Assembly (NCBI GenBank): GCA_025786725.1
Contig: JAHLTZ010000029.1
Location: forward strand, 186,001-250,000
DNA: 64,000 bases
Origin: Syncephalis fuscata
Lineage: Eukaryota; Zoopagomycota; Zoopagomycetes; Zoopagales; Piptocephalidaceae
Reading direction: 5' to 3'
Part shown: positions 24,081 to 37,220 of the stretch, one piece after another
How positions within the stretch are numbered: the stretch's first letter is position 1
Layout: the number at the start of each line of letters is the position of its first letter
Notes under the pieces: generated by a model
The model's database searches: none
Told to the model about the DNA's origin: nothing
The model's input: the letters and a program-made list of their open reading frames with translations, nothing else
Translations under genes and position numbers: made by a program

Positions 24081-27000
24081 ATGCCATTGGTAAGTAGTAA
24101 TTAGTACAATTACTAGCGGTTTTATTAATAATGCGTATAGAACTCGGATTCCGACCAGTATGATTCTTTTGATGATTCCGATAGTATGACGGTAAGTAGC
24201 TAGATAGACTATGGCTGCTAATGCTTATTAATAATTTATTGGCTTATACGACTTACTAACTGCTATTAGCTGGAATTGCCAGCTGCCAATGTACATCGTA
24301 GCGGTACTTTTGCTTCAGACGATGAACACGATGTTAGCAGTAATCATCTGCATGGTACAGGTCGTGAACCTGTATACTCCAGCGTGGAATCTGATACACC
24401 GCTTGGACGCCACCGATACCGCAGCAATAGCCAGGACTCACTTGATCAGAAATACACGAAAGACGCACGTCTGCCGAACAATGCAGCGCAATGGAAAGAC
24501 AGTAAAACCAATTCGGGGTCTCGTAATAAATATAAAAGCGATGATACAACTATGGTCAGTGAAATACGGATCGAGGTGGATACTACAATGTACAATGCAT
24601 TAAATGACAGCCCAGTCACACCCGGATTTGGAGCAGATGCTATCAGTAATATGTCATTTGCGCATTTTAAAGGATTTAAGCCAGATAAGCTGCGTTCAGG
24701 TTCAGTTTCTAGTGAAGATATAACTATGACTGATCGAGAGCGCCAAGATAGTCAAGCATCGACGCGTGGAGCTATGCCAATGCTAGAGGAAGAATATACG
24801 GATGATGAAAATGGCAAGGCATGGAAGTCAGAAACAGATGAGTCTAAGAAAAGTCAAAAGGACGGATATGTTGCCGAAATGGCACGTAGACTTATGAACA
24901 AAGATAGCGATTCATCACTTTCAGTTACTATGGAACGGCATCAAAGAAGCGTTAGTGAAGGGCGTAATGGATTGCGGGATAAAAACAGCTTTAGTCCAAG
25001 TAAGAATCATTTGAAAACTGGATCAGAAGATAGATCTCGATCACCAAATGGACAATCTCGTTCAAATTGCAGCGATCAGAGCGATGACAGCACAAGCACA
25101 GTGGCACAACTTGCCGCTAGATTTGGAAAACGCCAAACACCAAATCGACCTGCACCAGTAAAGACTGGCCAGTCACCATCCGACGTAGTTACAACGTTAG
25201 CATCGCCTACTCGCGCAGCAGCAATGGCCGATGTACATGCAAGTTTAAGTATATTTAAAGGAAGGCGCAAGTCGAAGGAATTTGCAGCCATGCAACGTAG
25301 CGTGATGGCCAATGCAACTGCAAGCGTTGCAGCAACTTTAGAAACTAATGAACCAGAAGTTGTTAAATCACCCAAAAAATCAAAACTACCATTTTTTGGA
25401 CACAAAAAAGCCGGCAGCAGCGATGTGACAAGTAGTAATGACCATGCCAAAAGTACAAAAACGTCACGTAGATTAAGTGACTCGAATACAAGCTTGGTGG
25501 CCTTACCCAATTTACCACCGGGTAATGATCTTAGTGATATACCGTCATATATTTCTGATGAGCCAAGAGCAAGCTCAATATCAATTGCTGATGAGATTGC
25601 CAAGTTACTTCCTGATGCCGGCTGGACAGCATTAACTACAGGCGGTGGTACATGGGCCACACACCCAAATGCCGTGGCACCGTCCTTAAACGAGCCATCT
25701 TTGATGTCACAATCAAGTCAAATATGGAATATTGAAACTAAGCTGCAATCAGAAGAAACAGACGATTTATTAGTACAGCTATTAGTATCGCAGGCAATAA
25801 TCGATGCAAAGGATTTTGAAGTACTTGGTCTGGAAGAAGTAGATGAAGTAAAGAATACACATCGTTTATTACAGTCTCGTGTACAGTCACAGGGTGCAAG
25901 GCTAGCGTTGGAGACAAAGATCCGTGAAGCAGCACGTAATCTAAGTCGGCTCCATGCAGGTAACCGCGAATTGGCACGTCAAGCAAACGATCAACTACAA
26001 GCATCAAATCGCAAGGTCGACCAAGTAGCTACAGAGTTGTGGAAACTAACGCAAAGAGCTGCCGATGTACAACGGTCATGGCTTCAACATACAGCCGGTG
26101 CATTAGTACGTGGTATTAAGTCATTAGAAATGCAACTAGATACTGTTCGTTCGCAAGTACACACGACAGCAACTACGGTGGCCGATACTCAAGTATCTGA
26201 CAGAGTTTCACGCGCCACTGTTGAACTGCGCATGGAGGCTGATTCATATAAAAAGGACCTTGAATCACGACAACGAGAAGTACAATCGCTACGCGGTGAA
26301 TTGGAAGCAGTTTATCTTAAGCTAGAAACAATATCAATGGTTGGACATGCAGGCGAAGAAGCGGCAAGAAATGCTGAAGATCGACTAACATCAATTGAAA
26401 GCGAATTAGAATCAGCACGCAATCGATTGTATAATATGCAAACGGAACTGAATAAAGCACGTGAACAACTGGCACGCCATGAAGCAGAACCGCCGACCGA
26501 TTTACGTGCTGCTGTTCAAGCAACGTTGCGTGAAGCGATGTTAAGTAAGGAAAAGAGTCGTACTGAGGCAGAAGGAGAACGGCGACGACGTGAAGACGCT
26601 GAACGACATATTGAAGGACTAACGCAAGAGCTTGAAGAGCTACGTGCTGCCTCTTCAACAAAAACAAGCAAAGATGATACAGAAGCTATTCAGGAACGTG
26701 ATAAACGCATTACAATTCTTCAGCGCCAAATCAAAGAGGCTACTGAAGACATTGATTTACTACGCGCTGAGTCACAAGAAACGAACGAAATACTCCGTGA
26801 GCTGTTTTCAGGCTTGCCTGAACTAACGCCCATGTCATCAGGCCCGGATATGCCGCCGCCATCGCCACGTCTTTCAGCACAAACACGATATTCACTCGAT
26901 GCATTTGTGCTACGTATACAAAATCTAATAGCACATTATCGTCGTCTTACCGATAAGGTGCTTGTATTACAATCACGCACAGAAGAATTAAATGAAACAA

Positions 27001-27917
27001 TTGAGCAGAATAAAGAAACAACTGCAGAGGCTGAAGAACGTGTTGACAAAGCTTTATTACAGGTTAAACGAGCTGAAGAACGGGCCGAGAAAGAAAAAGA
27101 ACGAGCTGATCTTGCAATAGCCAGTGCAGAGGATAAAGCAAGTAATCAGATCAAGGTATTAGAACAGGAACTGGGGTTGTTACGTGAAAGAGAAGTAGAT
27201 GTACAAACGGCTGTTGCAAGATTAACCAAAGATCTTGAGGCCGCTGAAGAGGCAACATCGTTTTCTGATGAAACGATAAGTGTACGTGTTGCACAAGCTG
27301 AAGCACAAGCTGAAGAACGTATTATAAAAATCAGATACGAGGCAAAGGAACAAATCCAGGCGGCTGAAACGCGCGTAGCGGACGTTATAAAGCAGTTAGA
27401 ACAAGCCGAGTCTTGTGCAACAAATGCAGCAAATAAGCTAGAAGAGGAAAAGACACGGGCGGAGCGCGCAGAAGCTGCTTTAGCAAAAGCAACAGCATCA
27501 GCATCAGCAGCGGCACTTGCTGCTAAAGAAGATGATAGATTTAAGACATGTTGTCTTCAACTGCAGGAACGTTTGGCGGCCATTGCTTACAAGGAAATGG
27601 ACTTGGATGCCACCGCTAATTCACTCCGGTCACAGCTACGCCATATACAACACACGGCTGTCGATCTTCATCATATTGTAACGTCTAAACTTGGTAATAC
27701 AAATGAAATTGAAAACAATGATAAATTGTCGCCAATACGTGGTCGTTTGGATTCAGTAGGCATACTGGAATATCGAAGCGAACTCGAAATGGCCAATCGT
27801 GAAATTGAACGGCTACAGCGAATGGCTGCCGAATGGCAAGATGAGCGTCTAATGCTTGAAATGAACGTAGAAGCATACCGCACTCGTGTTGTTGATTTAG
27901 AAAAGCATTCCGAATAA
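24081..27917 (+). CDS. Uds1-domain coiled-coil protein (upregulated during septation)
   Basis: About 1,230 residues. Micro-exon 1 (24,081-24,089, MPL), a short exon 2 (NSDSDQYDSFDDSDSMT) and one huge exon from 24,271. The first 480 residues are polar, Ser/Asp-rich and probably disordered, with many phospho-like sites. The Uds1 domain lies at about residues 500-590 (LLVQLLVSQAIIDAKDFEVL, then LQSRVQSQGARLALETKIRE, LSRLHAGN). Long coiled coils fill the rest, apart from a Pro-rich break (PDMPPPSPRLSAQ) and YSLDAFVLRIQNLIAHYRRL. Family members act in septation or cell polarity and probably at the cell cortex; exact role here unknown. Followed head-to-tail by a diverged paralogue. Confidence 0.85.
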
Positions 27918-28474
27918 GCACGACCAATAGTATTAATCGCTAACCTTCTACGTGTCGTTTATTTGTTTTTTATCAATTATCTACTAAGTGATAATTATTT
28001 TTATTTAAAAATAAAAGTATTGTATTAATTAATAAGTTAATCAATAGTTGCACAATGACTATTACACAAATAAAAATAATGATAAAAATAAATATTTTAT
28101 AGTAACTTTAAACCATTTATGGTAATAAAGATCTAAACATTTACTATTTTTATAAATAAGTAGTTGTTATTTTTAAATGTATTGAATGTAATCATAAAGG
28201 AACTATTTGGTTAAATTCAATGCAAGTGCTATTTATTTGCTGCAGTGTGACGATCCATTAAACTACATAATGCATACTTTGTCGATCAATCAGTGGATTT
28301 ATATTGCTACTAAACTTGGCTATGTTTAGTAGTAAATAGTTTTAAATTATCATTGCTCCATTTTTTGGTTTTTGTTGGTTTCAGCAATATTCTTTGCAAT
28401 TATTGCGCACAATCAACAATTATATTTGTACTAGCTGCTTCTTGTGCGTTAAACGATAGTGGAATTATCGCATT
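27918..28474. other. Intergenic spacer between paralogues
   Basis: Very AT-rich 3' UTR and promoter region. It could hide a short first exon for the downstream gene, as the upstream paralogue has one, but I cannot point to it. Confidence 0.35.
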
Positions 28475-31445
28475 ATGTCCTCCAAACAATCTGCTTTGTT
28501 TTCCGGCAATAGAAAGAGCCAAAGCAACGCTATTAAGCAAGATAATAATTATTTGTTTGAAAAACAAGGTACCAGTAAAAATTATACTAGCGAACCATCG
28601 ACATCCAAAGAGTCAATTCAAAGTAAAATAAACAACATAGAACAGTCGCCAAAAAATCAAAATGATTATGAGGGTGAACAGAAAGATAGTTTAGGCGACC
28701 TTCCTACACCCACCACAATAAACAGTGTAATACGGCATCAAAGTTCAAAAAATCGTCGAGTTCCTGTCCCTCGCCGTAGTTTGACTGTGCGAAGTACTGA
28801 TAGTTCCCATCGAGCTCGTAGTCGTAGCAATGGCAGTGTATCCACCAGCACTGCTACTTACCCGGCAACAAACAACCACCGAAAGATAGTCACACAACAG
28901 CGTACATCTTCAAAAAATCCATCTCGTTCTACATCTACTAGAAGAAGTCTTAATAAAGGACTGGCCGACACACTAATTTCATCGGTGGAATTTTCTGAAT
29001 GGGATACTTCACGTAGTAAATTAAATGACAGTCGATTATCAAAAAACAGCTTCAGTAATAATAAAACAAAAAAGCCATCAATTAATTCAATAAGACATAG
29101 CTTTTCTAGTCAGTCATCGAGTCGATTGCCAAAGAATAAAGGTAAGCAACCGGTTGATAGTGAAGATTATAATTTTGAGCAAAAAATCGACGCGTATTTC
29201 TCACCAACACCAGTAAGTTCGCCAGTACAACAAAGAAATAGCGAACGTTCAGAAAATAGCCAATTTTCAATGGCGCCAGATAGTAACGATGGTGCTGTTA
29301 AACATCATGTTTATCTTGGCTTACTGGCAACAAGCAACAAGAAATCTTGGATGGTTCAATTTACGTAGTAATTTAGAAGCACAATATGATGGGCAAACAA
29401 AAATAACAAGAAATCGACGGCCAGCCTGGTCAGCCACTCGCGGTTTAGAAAATATCTATCAGTTTACTCAAAATCAACCTCACATGACAGCTTTAATGGT
29501 CGGTAAAGAATACGCTGAGCGCGAAAAACACATACGCACATCTCGAAAGTATCAAGACGATGAACTGACTAATCAAGAAAGTACATCTCAGTCGCTTAGT
29601 ACAGAAAAGCTTAAAAACACTACTAATGAAACTACTACGTCACGTTCATTACAAAAAACTCATAGCTCAGTCGAGAGTTTTAACAGTGGCGACACCGTTA
29701 ATTATTTTAATCTTACACCCGATGAAATTGGACGTTTGTACGCCAAAATAGCTGAGGATAGTGCTCAGTATCGATTATTTCGATTAGAAGAACACGATCA
29801 ATTATGTCGGCAGATCAAGAATTTAGAATCTCGTGTTGAGAAGCTAGCCAATCGTTTGGCTTTAGAAACGCGTCTTCGTGATGGGCATTAGAACTTTATC
29901 ATCTTCATAGTAGAAACAAAAAAGTGGCTGCGCAAATAGAAGAGCAATATCGACTGATTAATCGTCGTATGGATCAGCTGTGCCTAAATTTATGGAGACA
30001 AACACGGCGTGCTTGGTGTGCCAGACGTTCACTTTTAGAGCATCAGGTTCATATATCTGTACGAGTAGCTGACGAATTGGAATCTGCCTGGCACACGCTA
30101 CAGCAAACTAAAAATTCTACCTTGACTGAAGATGAGGTAATTGAATTGACCGCCATGTTAGAAGAGCAGAAAATACAATTGGATCATGCAAATTTATTAG
30201 TTATATCTAAAACACAGCGTATTCGAGAACTTGAAGAACAATTAGCCTGAACAGAAATATCAACAAACCTCGGCGTCTGATACAACCAATGCACAAATAA
30301 TAGCAATAGAAGAGCCGATAAATCATAGTATATCGTTGTCATGTAAGTTTTAAATGTTTTATTTAATTAAAATTAATTATAAATGTATCCAAATAGCTGA
30401 AAAAAGCTTAAATCATTATTCTTTGGTACAAATTCAAGAGTTGCAACAAGAATTAAATGGTATGAGACAGCGTGAAGTTCATTACATTGAGATTATACAG
30501 CAACAGGCAAAAAAGCTGCACTCTACCAATGTTGGTAGTTCGGGTTTTAGTAATGAAAGTATTCGCGACAATAACGAGATTTCCGATAAACTACTTGACG
30601 ATCTTGTAACTGATTCTAAAATGTCTGCAAACAATGCTCTTATTGTACAAAATTTAGAGGAAAATTTACTACAGGCCAACTCTAATACTGATTTTTATCA
30701 TTTACGTGTAAACGAGTACGAATCAACCATGCAAAACCTATACGTTCAATTGCAGGCCGCATTTGCTATTTCAAATGTTCCTAGTTATTCTAAATATTCT
30801 AATGAAAATAGCCAAGAAAAAGCAGCTATATACAAAACAGAAAATGATGACCTGTTACATTTGAAATTTCAACAGACTGAGCCGCTATTTATGGATGGTC
30901 GAGCGCTAAGCGTAGTTAACAATGCACCATATAGTCTCGAAGCATTTTCACGTGGGATCATTCAGCTATTGGATCGCTATCGCCGTTTGGTCATACACCA
31001 GCAACTAGTGGCCAGTGGACAAGCAGAGAATGCCGAGGGACATGCTTGGTCGGCCAGTGTATCCAACTTTCCAATACCCGGCACAAATGTTTTATCGGCA
31101 CAATATCCAACTAATAACACTAAACGTGCTGATTCCTCTATAGCCATACCTTCAACTATATTTAACCCACCGGTATCAAGCTTCGAAACTCAGAATGAAT
31201 CAAAAGCTGCATGGGATCAAGCTAGAGCTCAAACGGTATACCAACATTTAAATCAATTTCCGTCGCCACGTACGTCGGAAGACCACCCAACAGCCTCACG
31301 AGGATCGGATAATAACGAGCGAATTCGTCTCTTAGAAGACGAGATTGAATTATTACGCGAAAGAGATACCCAAGCACGTATGTTTATTGCACGTCTTGGT
31401 CGTAAAAACAATCAAGATCAAACGTCTAGTTCCAGTTTGAATTAG
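28475..31445 (+). CDS. Uds1-like coiled-coil protein, tandem paralogue
   Basis: Same layout as the upstream gene: a Ser/Arg/Asn-rich N-terminus (MSSKQSALFSG), then a diverged Uds1 region (LTPDEIGRLYAKIAEDSAQY, then LESRVEKLANRLALETRLRD, LELYHLHSRN). It then has RRMDQLCLNLWRQTRRAWCA, matching RKVDQVATELWKLTQRAADV of its neighbour. Coiled coils follow, then YSLEAFSRGIIQLLDRYRRL, matching YSLDAFVLRIQNLIAHYRRL. One extra T near 29,315 and one extra G near 29,884 restore the frame. The frame changes again near 30,245 before an intron ending at about 30,396; I could not settle that join. Either a working paralogue with sequence errors or an ageing duplicate. Confidence 0.7.
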
Positions 31446-31562
31446 ATCATTTACACAAATAAACACGATACCAATTTGTATAAAAAATATGCAATTACAT
31501 ACAATACAATAAAGTTTATATTCAAATCAGTTATTAATATAGCATAGTTTAGTGTTATAATC

Positions 31563-33955
31563 ATTCAGCCTGATTACTAGCAATTTATTAATATGTAAAA
31601 AGCGATAGCACTGCTGTATTATTGGGTCAATAATTGCTTATCAGATACTGCAGCAAATGCTATATCAAGCCACTCGATTATCTGAGCAGGCTCTTCAAGA
31701 CCTATGCTTATACGAATTAAATCCATTGGAAGATTATATTTTTGTGCCCGCTCTGGTTCTTTGTAGTGATTCAAGGTTGTATATGCACAAACCATAGTGA
31801 AATTTGTACCAAATGTTGTGCCTTTAGCGCAGAGTAGTGCATCGTAGAATGCACGGGATGCTTCGGAGTGTGTAGATTTAGCGAAAGTAAACAGCCATAG
31901 CCTCCATTTGGTTTTTTGTATGAATCATATATTTCCCGGTCTACATACTTTGGATAATAAAACTTTGCAACTATTGCACTATTAGTATCGTATTAATTAT
32001 TGCCAACTCGGTTTACCTTTAGGATGATTATAAAGATAATCGCAAACAATCTCTGCCGTATGGTTGATGCGTGCATCTCTCTCCATAAATGTACGGCTGT
32101 TTCGCTCAAGTACCAATACATCTTGCCACCACATTGTATCTTCATAACCTGGACGACCAGTGCCATCGTCCACATTTAATGCATGCTGTAAACGAGCACC
32201 GTGTGGCCGAGTAGTATTTACAATTAAACTATACTACAGGTCATTAAACGTAATTAGATTGGTGTAATCACTTACCTGCCAGCCAGAAGATCGCATTCAC
32301 CACTAAAAAGTTTCGATAAACTGACGATCATTACATCTACAAATGGCAACAGCTGGCTATTCGAAAAACCACCTACAGTGGCGTCTATTAACAATGGTAT
32401 GTTAAATTTATCGGCCAATGCGCTTAATCTTCTGACATTTGGACTCATTAACAATGGATTAGTAGGAAGTTCACAAAAAATAGAAATAATTGGATCTTGT
32501 GTTGGATCATTCAGTATTTTTTCCAATTCATCAATTTCTTCTTCGGAACCATAGCCAAAAAATAGACAGTCAGTTCCAACCAATTCTAGTATCTTATGCG
32601 AATCTGTAAAAACAAAGCTATTTGTTGTTAATAAAGAGCTGTCTTTTATAATTTACCTACCCAAAACAAACAGTCCTGCACTTTGGTTTCATAAATCCAC
32701 TAAACGATTTAAATGAAAAATTGCATTCATACCACATGGATACAAGTATACATTGTTTTCATTTAATGCCAATGCACTAGGATGTTGTCGTGTAAATTCG
32801 GTATTTCCATCATCAGCATCGCTGTAGGTTGCATGTAGAACATTGACAAGGCGCTGCTGAATAAGCTGTTTGGCCTTGTCTACCTGATCAGCAGGTAAAT
32901 GATCAGTGGGTGGGGTCTGAAGCGATATGGCCTCTAGATCTACGTTGTGCTCAAGGGATACATCTGGCTTGTAAATGCCTACTTCGTTTAAGCAGAAATC
33001 AGCAAATCGTGTACTAATGCCAACGCCAGTATATGTCCAGTATTTTCTAACAAACTCAGCATCTTCCATAGGGTAAACTATGATATGCACATCGTACTTT
33101 CCAAATTTGAGCGTATCAACAATTACATCATCTCGAATTGAATTATTGCTTTTGATTGCCCTCTGTTTATATATAGCATTACGACATAATTCGCATGCTT
33201 CGCGCGTCAGTAACAGCATAAAATTATTATTGCTAGTATCAATCTCTAACTGTTTCAGACACTCTTTCGCTAGCTGTTTTACTCGATAATGGACTACATA
33301 GCGTGGATAACCAATGTTTAATATCGAGAAAAGATATGAGTTGTCTTCATAAAAATCTATGTAGTTTTTCCATGCAGGAAAAGATACAGATATAGCATGC
33401 AAATTATTGATTGGAGTAGTTTTTGCAAAGGATAGTTTGCCGAGAGGCAATACTTTTGTCGACATTTGGTTAAAAGTACTGTTAAATAAAGTAGAACTGA
33501 ACTAAACTGAAGAATAAAAGCGAAATACCAAATGTCCCAAACATGTGCTATTTATTGAATACGTCATTCAGCCTTTGTTGTTTAAATATACGTAATGCGT
33601 TGCACAAGCAAATATAGCATTGCCTTTAGATACATAGCAGTATTTAATGATGTGCAAGATGTATAGAGTAAACAAGCAATAGTAAATACATTGTATTATT
33701 TATTGTAAGTTAATATACTAAAAAATGTCTTAATGGTAAATTGATTATTTATTTACTGTATATGTCTACGGACTCATCAATTACTAAAACGTAAATTTAT
33801 TTGCTAGTGCTACGTGGACTATTTGATGGCAGACTGTAATTTGTATAGCATAGCATAGGCAAAGTAATTGAAAATAATACATAGCTATGTAAGCAAATAA
33901 TAAATAAATGATAATGAAAATAGATAGTAATAATATAACGCAATTATTTTAACAA
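31563..33955. repeat. Tandem duplication, unit A (about 2.4 kb)
   Basis: Direct repeat with 34,345-36,738, separated by about 390 bp of unrelated sequence. It covers the whole cystathionine gamma-synthase gene plus about 490 bp of upstream DNA. Introns and the 3' two thirds are nearly identical; the first exon differs much more. Confidence 0.9.
31619..33465 (-). CDS. STR2: Cystathionine gamma-synthase, STR2 type, copy A
   Basis: PLP enzyme that makes cystathionine from cysteine and an O-acyl-homoserine in transsulfuration. Start MSTKVLPLGKLSFAK (33,465). Conserved: INNLHAISVSFPAWKNYIDF, then GYPRYVVHYRVKQLAKECL, TGVGISTRFADFCLNE, then YLYPCGMNAIFHLNR. Then come FCELPTNPLLMSPNVRRLSA, FNIPLLIDATVGGFSNS, and the PLP lysine in IVSLSKLFSGECDLLAG. 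The C-terminal GGYGCLLSLNLHTPEASRAF and NHYKEPERAQKYNLP follow. Introns lie near 32,610-32,660, 32,220-32,278 and 31,965-32,022. Two positions are one base short compared with copy B (near 31,865 and 32,697). Promoter and 3' end are also part of the duplication. Confidence 0.85.
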
Positions 33956-34344
33956 TAACGTAGCTATTATGCTTTGACCAGCGTAGCAGGAAACGTTCGA
34001 TGGGAGGAAGAACGGACGAGGAGGATTGAGTCAGTATCGAATAAAACTGTTGTGTAAAAATCTACTCATGAATGTTTTGGGCAGTTGAAACGGAACATTT
34101 GTGTATGTATACCATAAACTAATTTTTATTCCAAGTTCTATGTTAATAAATAGGGGAAATAAATCCTTGATTATCAGATCGTAATACATGTTTTGAATCA
34201 TTTATGTTGTCCATTTGTTTCCACCTGGTTAAATCGTGGCACAGCAACATTGATCAAATATTTAATAAAGCTAATAAAAATGTTATTTAAATTAGTTGTT
34301 AATATAATATAATTTGATAGATATATACTAATGTAGTATAGCGA
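33956..34344. other. Spacer between the duplicated units
   Basis: About 390 bp with no open frame of note and no visible transposon ends or target-site duplications. Confidence 0.4.
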
Positions 34345-36738
34345 CCATTCAGCCTGATTACTAGCAGTTTATTAATATGTAAAAAGCGATAGCACTGCTG
34401 TATTATTGGGTCAATAATTGCTTATCAGATACTGCAGCAAATGCTACATCAAGCCACTCGATTATCTGAGCAGGCTCTTCAAGACCTATGCTTATACGCA
34501 GCAAATCCACTGGAAGATTATATTTTTGTGCCCGCTCTGGTTCTTTGTAGTGATTCAAAATTGTATGTGCACAAACCATAGTGAAATTTGTACCAAATGT
34601 TGTGCCTTTAGCGCAGAGTAGTGCGTCGTAGAATGCACGGGATGCTTCGGGAGTGTGTAGATTTAGCGAAAGTAAACAGCCATAGCCTCCATTTGGTTTT
34701 TTGTATGAATCATACATTTCCCGGTCTACATACTTTGGATAATAAAACTTTGCAACTATTGCACTATTAGTATCGTATTAATTATTGCCAACTCGGTTTA
34801 CCTTTAGGATGATTATAAAGATAATCGCAAACAATCTCTGCCGTATGGTTGATGCGTGCATCTCTCTCCATAAATGTACGGCTGTTTCGCTCAAGTACCA
34901 ATACATCTTGCCACCACATTGTATCTTCATAACCTGGACGACCAGTGCCATCGTCCACATTTAATGCATGCTGTAAACGAGCACCGTGTGGCCGAGTAGT
35001 ATTTACAATTAAACTATACTACAGGTCATTAAACGTAATTAGATTGGTGTAATCACTTACCTGCCAGCCAGAAGATCGCATTCACCACTAAAAAGTTTCG
35101 ATAAACTGACGATCATTACATCTATAAATGGCAACAGCTGGCTATTCGAAAAACCACCTACAGTGGCGTCTATTAACAATGGTATGTTAAATTTATCGGC
35201 CAATGCGCTTAATCTTCTGACATTTGGACTCATTAACAATGGATTAGTAGGAAGTTCACAAAAAATAGAAATAATTGGATCTTGTGTTGGATCATTCAGT
35301 ATTTTTTCCAATTCATCAATTTCTTCTTCGGAACCATAGCCAAAAAATAGACAGTCAGTTCCAACCAATTCTAGTATCTTATGCGAAGCTGTAAAAACAA
35401 AGCTATTTGTTGTTAATAAAGAGCTGTCTTTTATAATTTACCTACCCAAAACAAACAGTCCTGCACTTTGGTTTCATAAATCCCACTAAACGATTTAAAT
35501 GAAAAATTGCATTCATACCACATGGATACAAGTATACATTGTTTTCATTTAATGCCAATGCACTAGGATGTTGTCGTGTAAATTCGGTATTTCCATCATC
35601 AGCATCGCTGTAGGTTGCATGTAGAACATTGACAAGGCGCTGCTGAATAAGCTGTTTGGCCTTGTCTACCTGATCAGCAGGTAAATGATCAGTGGGTGGG
35701 GTCTGAAGCGATATGGCCTCTAGATCTACGTTGTGCTCAAGGGATACATCTGGCTTGTAAATGCCTACTTCGTTTAAGCAGAAATCAGCAAATCGTGTAC
35801 TGATGCCAACACCAGTATATATCCAGTAGTTTTTAACAAAGTCGGCATCTTCCTTAGAATGAACTAAAATATGCACATCGTACTTTCCAAATTTGAACGT
35901 ATCAACAATTACATCATCTCGAATTGAATTATTGCTTTTGATTGCCCTCTGTTTATATATAGCATTACGCATAATTCGCATGCTTGCGCGTTAACAATAG
36001 CAAAAATTATTATTGCTAGTATCAATCTCTAACTGCTTCAAACACTCTTTCGCTAGCTGTTTTACTCGATAATGGACTATATAACGTGGATAACCAATGT
36101 TTGATATCAACCAAACATTTGGATTGCCTTCACCAATATCTATATAATCCTTCCATGTGGGAACAGATGCAGATATAGCGTGCAAATTATTGATTGGAGT
36201 AGTTTTTGCAAAGGATATTTGCCGAGAGGCAATACTTTTGTCGACATTTGGTTAAAAGTACTGTTAAATAAAGTAGAACTGAACTAAACTGAAGAATAAA
36301 AGCGAAATACCAAATGTCCAAACATGTGCTATTTATTGAATACGTCATTCAGCCTTTGTTGTTTAAATATACGTAATGCGTTGCACAAGCAAATATAGCA
36401 TTGCCTTTAGATACATAGCAGTATTTAATGATGTGCAAGATGTATAGAGTAAACAAGCAATAGTAAATACATTGTATTATTTATTGTAAGTTAATATACT
36501 AAAAAATGTCTTAATGGTAAATTGATTATTTATTTACTGTATATGTCTACGGACTCATCAATTACTAAAACGTAAATTTATTTGCTAGTGCTACGTGGAC
36601 TATTTGATGGCAGACTGTAATTTGTATAGCATAGCATAGGCAAAGTAATTGAAAACAATATACAGCCATGTAAGCAAATAATAAATAATGATAATGAAAA
36701 TAGATAATAATAATATAATGCAATTATTTTAACAATAA
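34345..36738. repeat. Tandem duplication, unit B (about 2.4 kb)
   Basis: Second copy of 31,563-33,955. The boundaries are where alignment by eye is lost: the left edge is just before the ATTCAGCCTGATTACTAG word and the right edge is after the AACAATAA stretch. Confidence 0.9.
34403..36247 (-). CDS. STR2: Cystathionine gamma-synthase copy B, first exon disrupted
   Basis: Nearly identical to copy A from TGVGISTRFADFCLNE to the end, including the intact C-terminal exon that copy A lacks in frame. The 5' part is damaged: one base is missing just after the start (near 36,216, STKVLPLGK then out of frame). Further changes near 35,990-36,000 remove the LLLTREACELC segment and create stops. Amino-acid differences from copy A cluster in this exon (VHSKEDADFVKNYWIY against VYPMEDAEFVRKYWTY). 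It could be a pseudogene, or an active gene with sequence errors; both copies show short-run deletions. Confidence 0.65.
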
Positions 36739-37220
36739 TATTAATGGTATAGTTAGCCATCTTATTTCTTTCCTTCATTGCCATTCTACTAATGTTATAC
36801 AATTTATTAATCAGTTAGTATAATTTTGTAATTAAATTTTTACATTTAATAGCATTCATTTATTGAGGATAAAGTTGGATGGTGAATAATATCAGCTATC
36901 AAATCAACATCATCATCGTTTTTACGTGTATGTCCTCTATTTATTCATTTTATTTTCGTTGCTCATTAATTTCACTATATCATTTTATCACATACTGCAC
37001 TCACTATCATTAAAAAACAATACTAAGATTTTTACGCATTATTGAAGAATTGCGCAAAAAAAATTTTATAAGCATTGTTGCTTTGATTTTTATTGGATAT
37101 TAACTGTAGATTGTTTAAATATGTTTAATGGCCGTTTTGCTAGCTGCTTTATTTTTCCAATAGTAGAAGTAGGCGTTGGCATTTAAGTCGGAATTAAGCA
37201 GCCTAGGCTATTACCGCTAT
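36739..37220. other. AT-rich intergenic region
   Basis: No gene seen. It marks the change from the duplicated metabolic gene to the secreted-protein island. Confidence 0.35.

Noticed and set aside
25076-25660. 194-codon minus-strand frame inside the Uds1 gene
   Set aside because: Opposite strand of a well-supported long exon; composition mirrors the sense codons.
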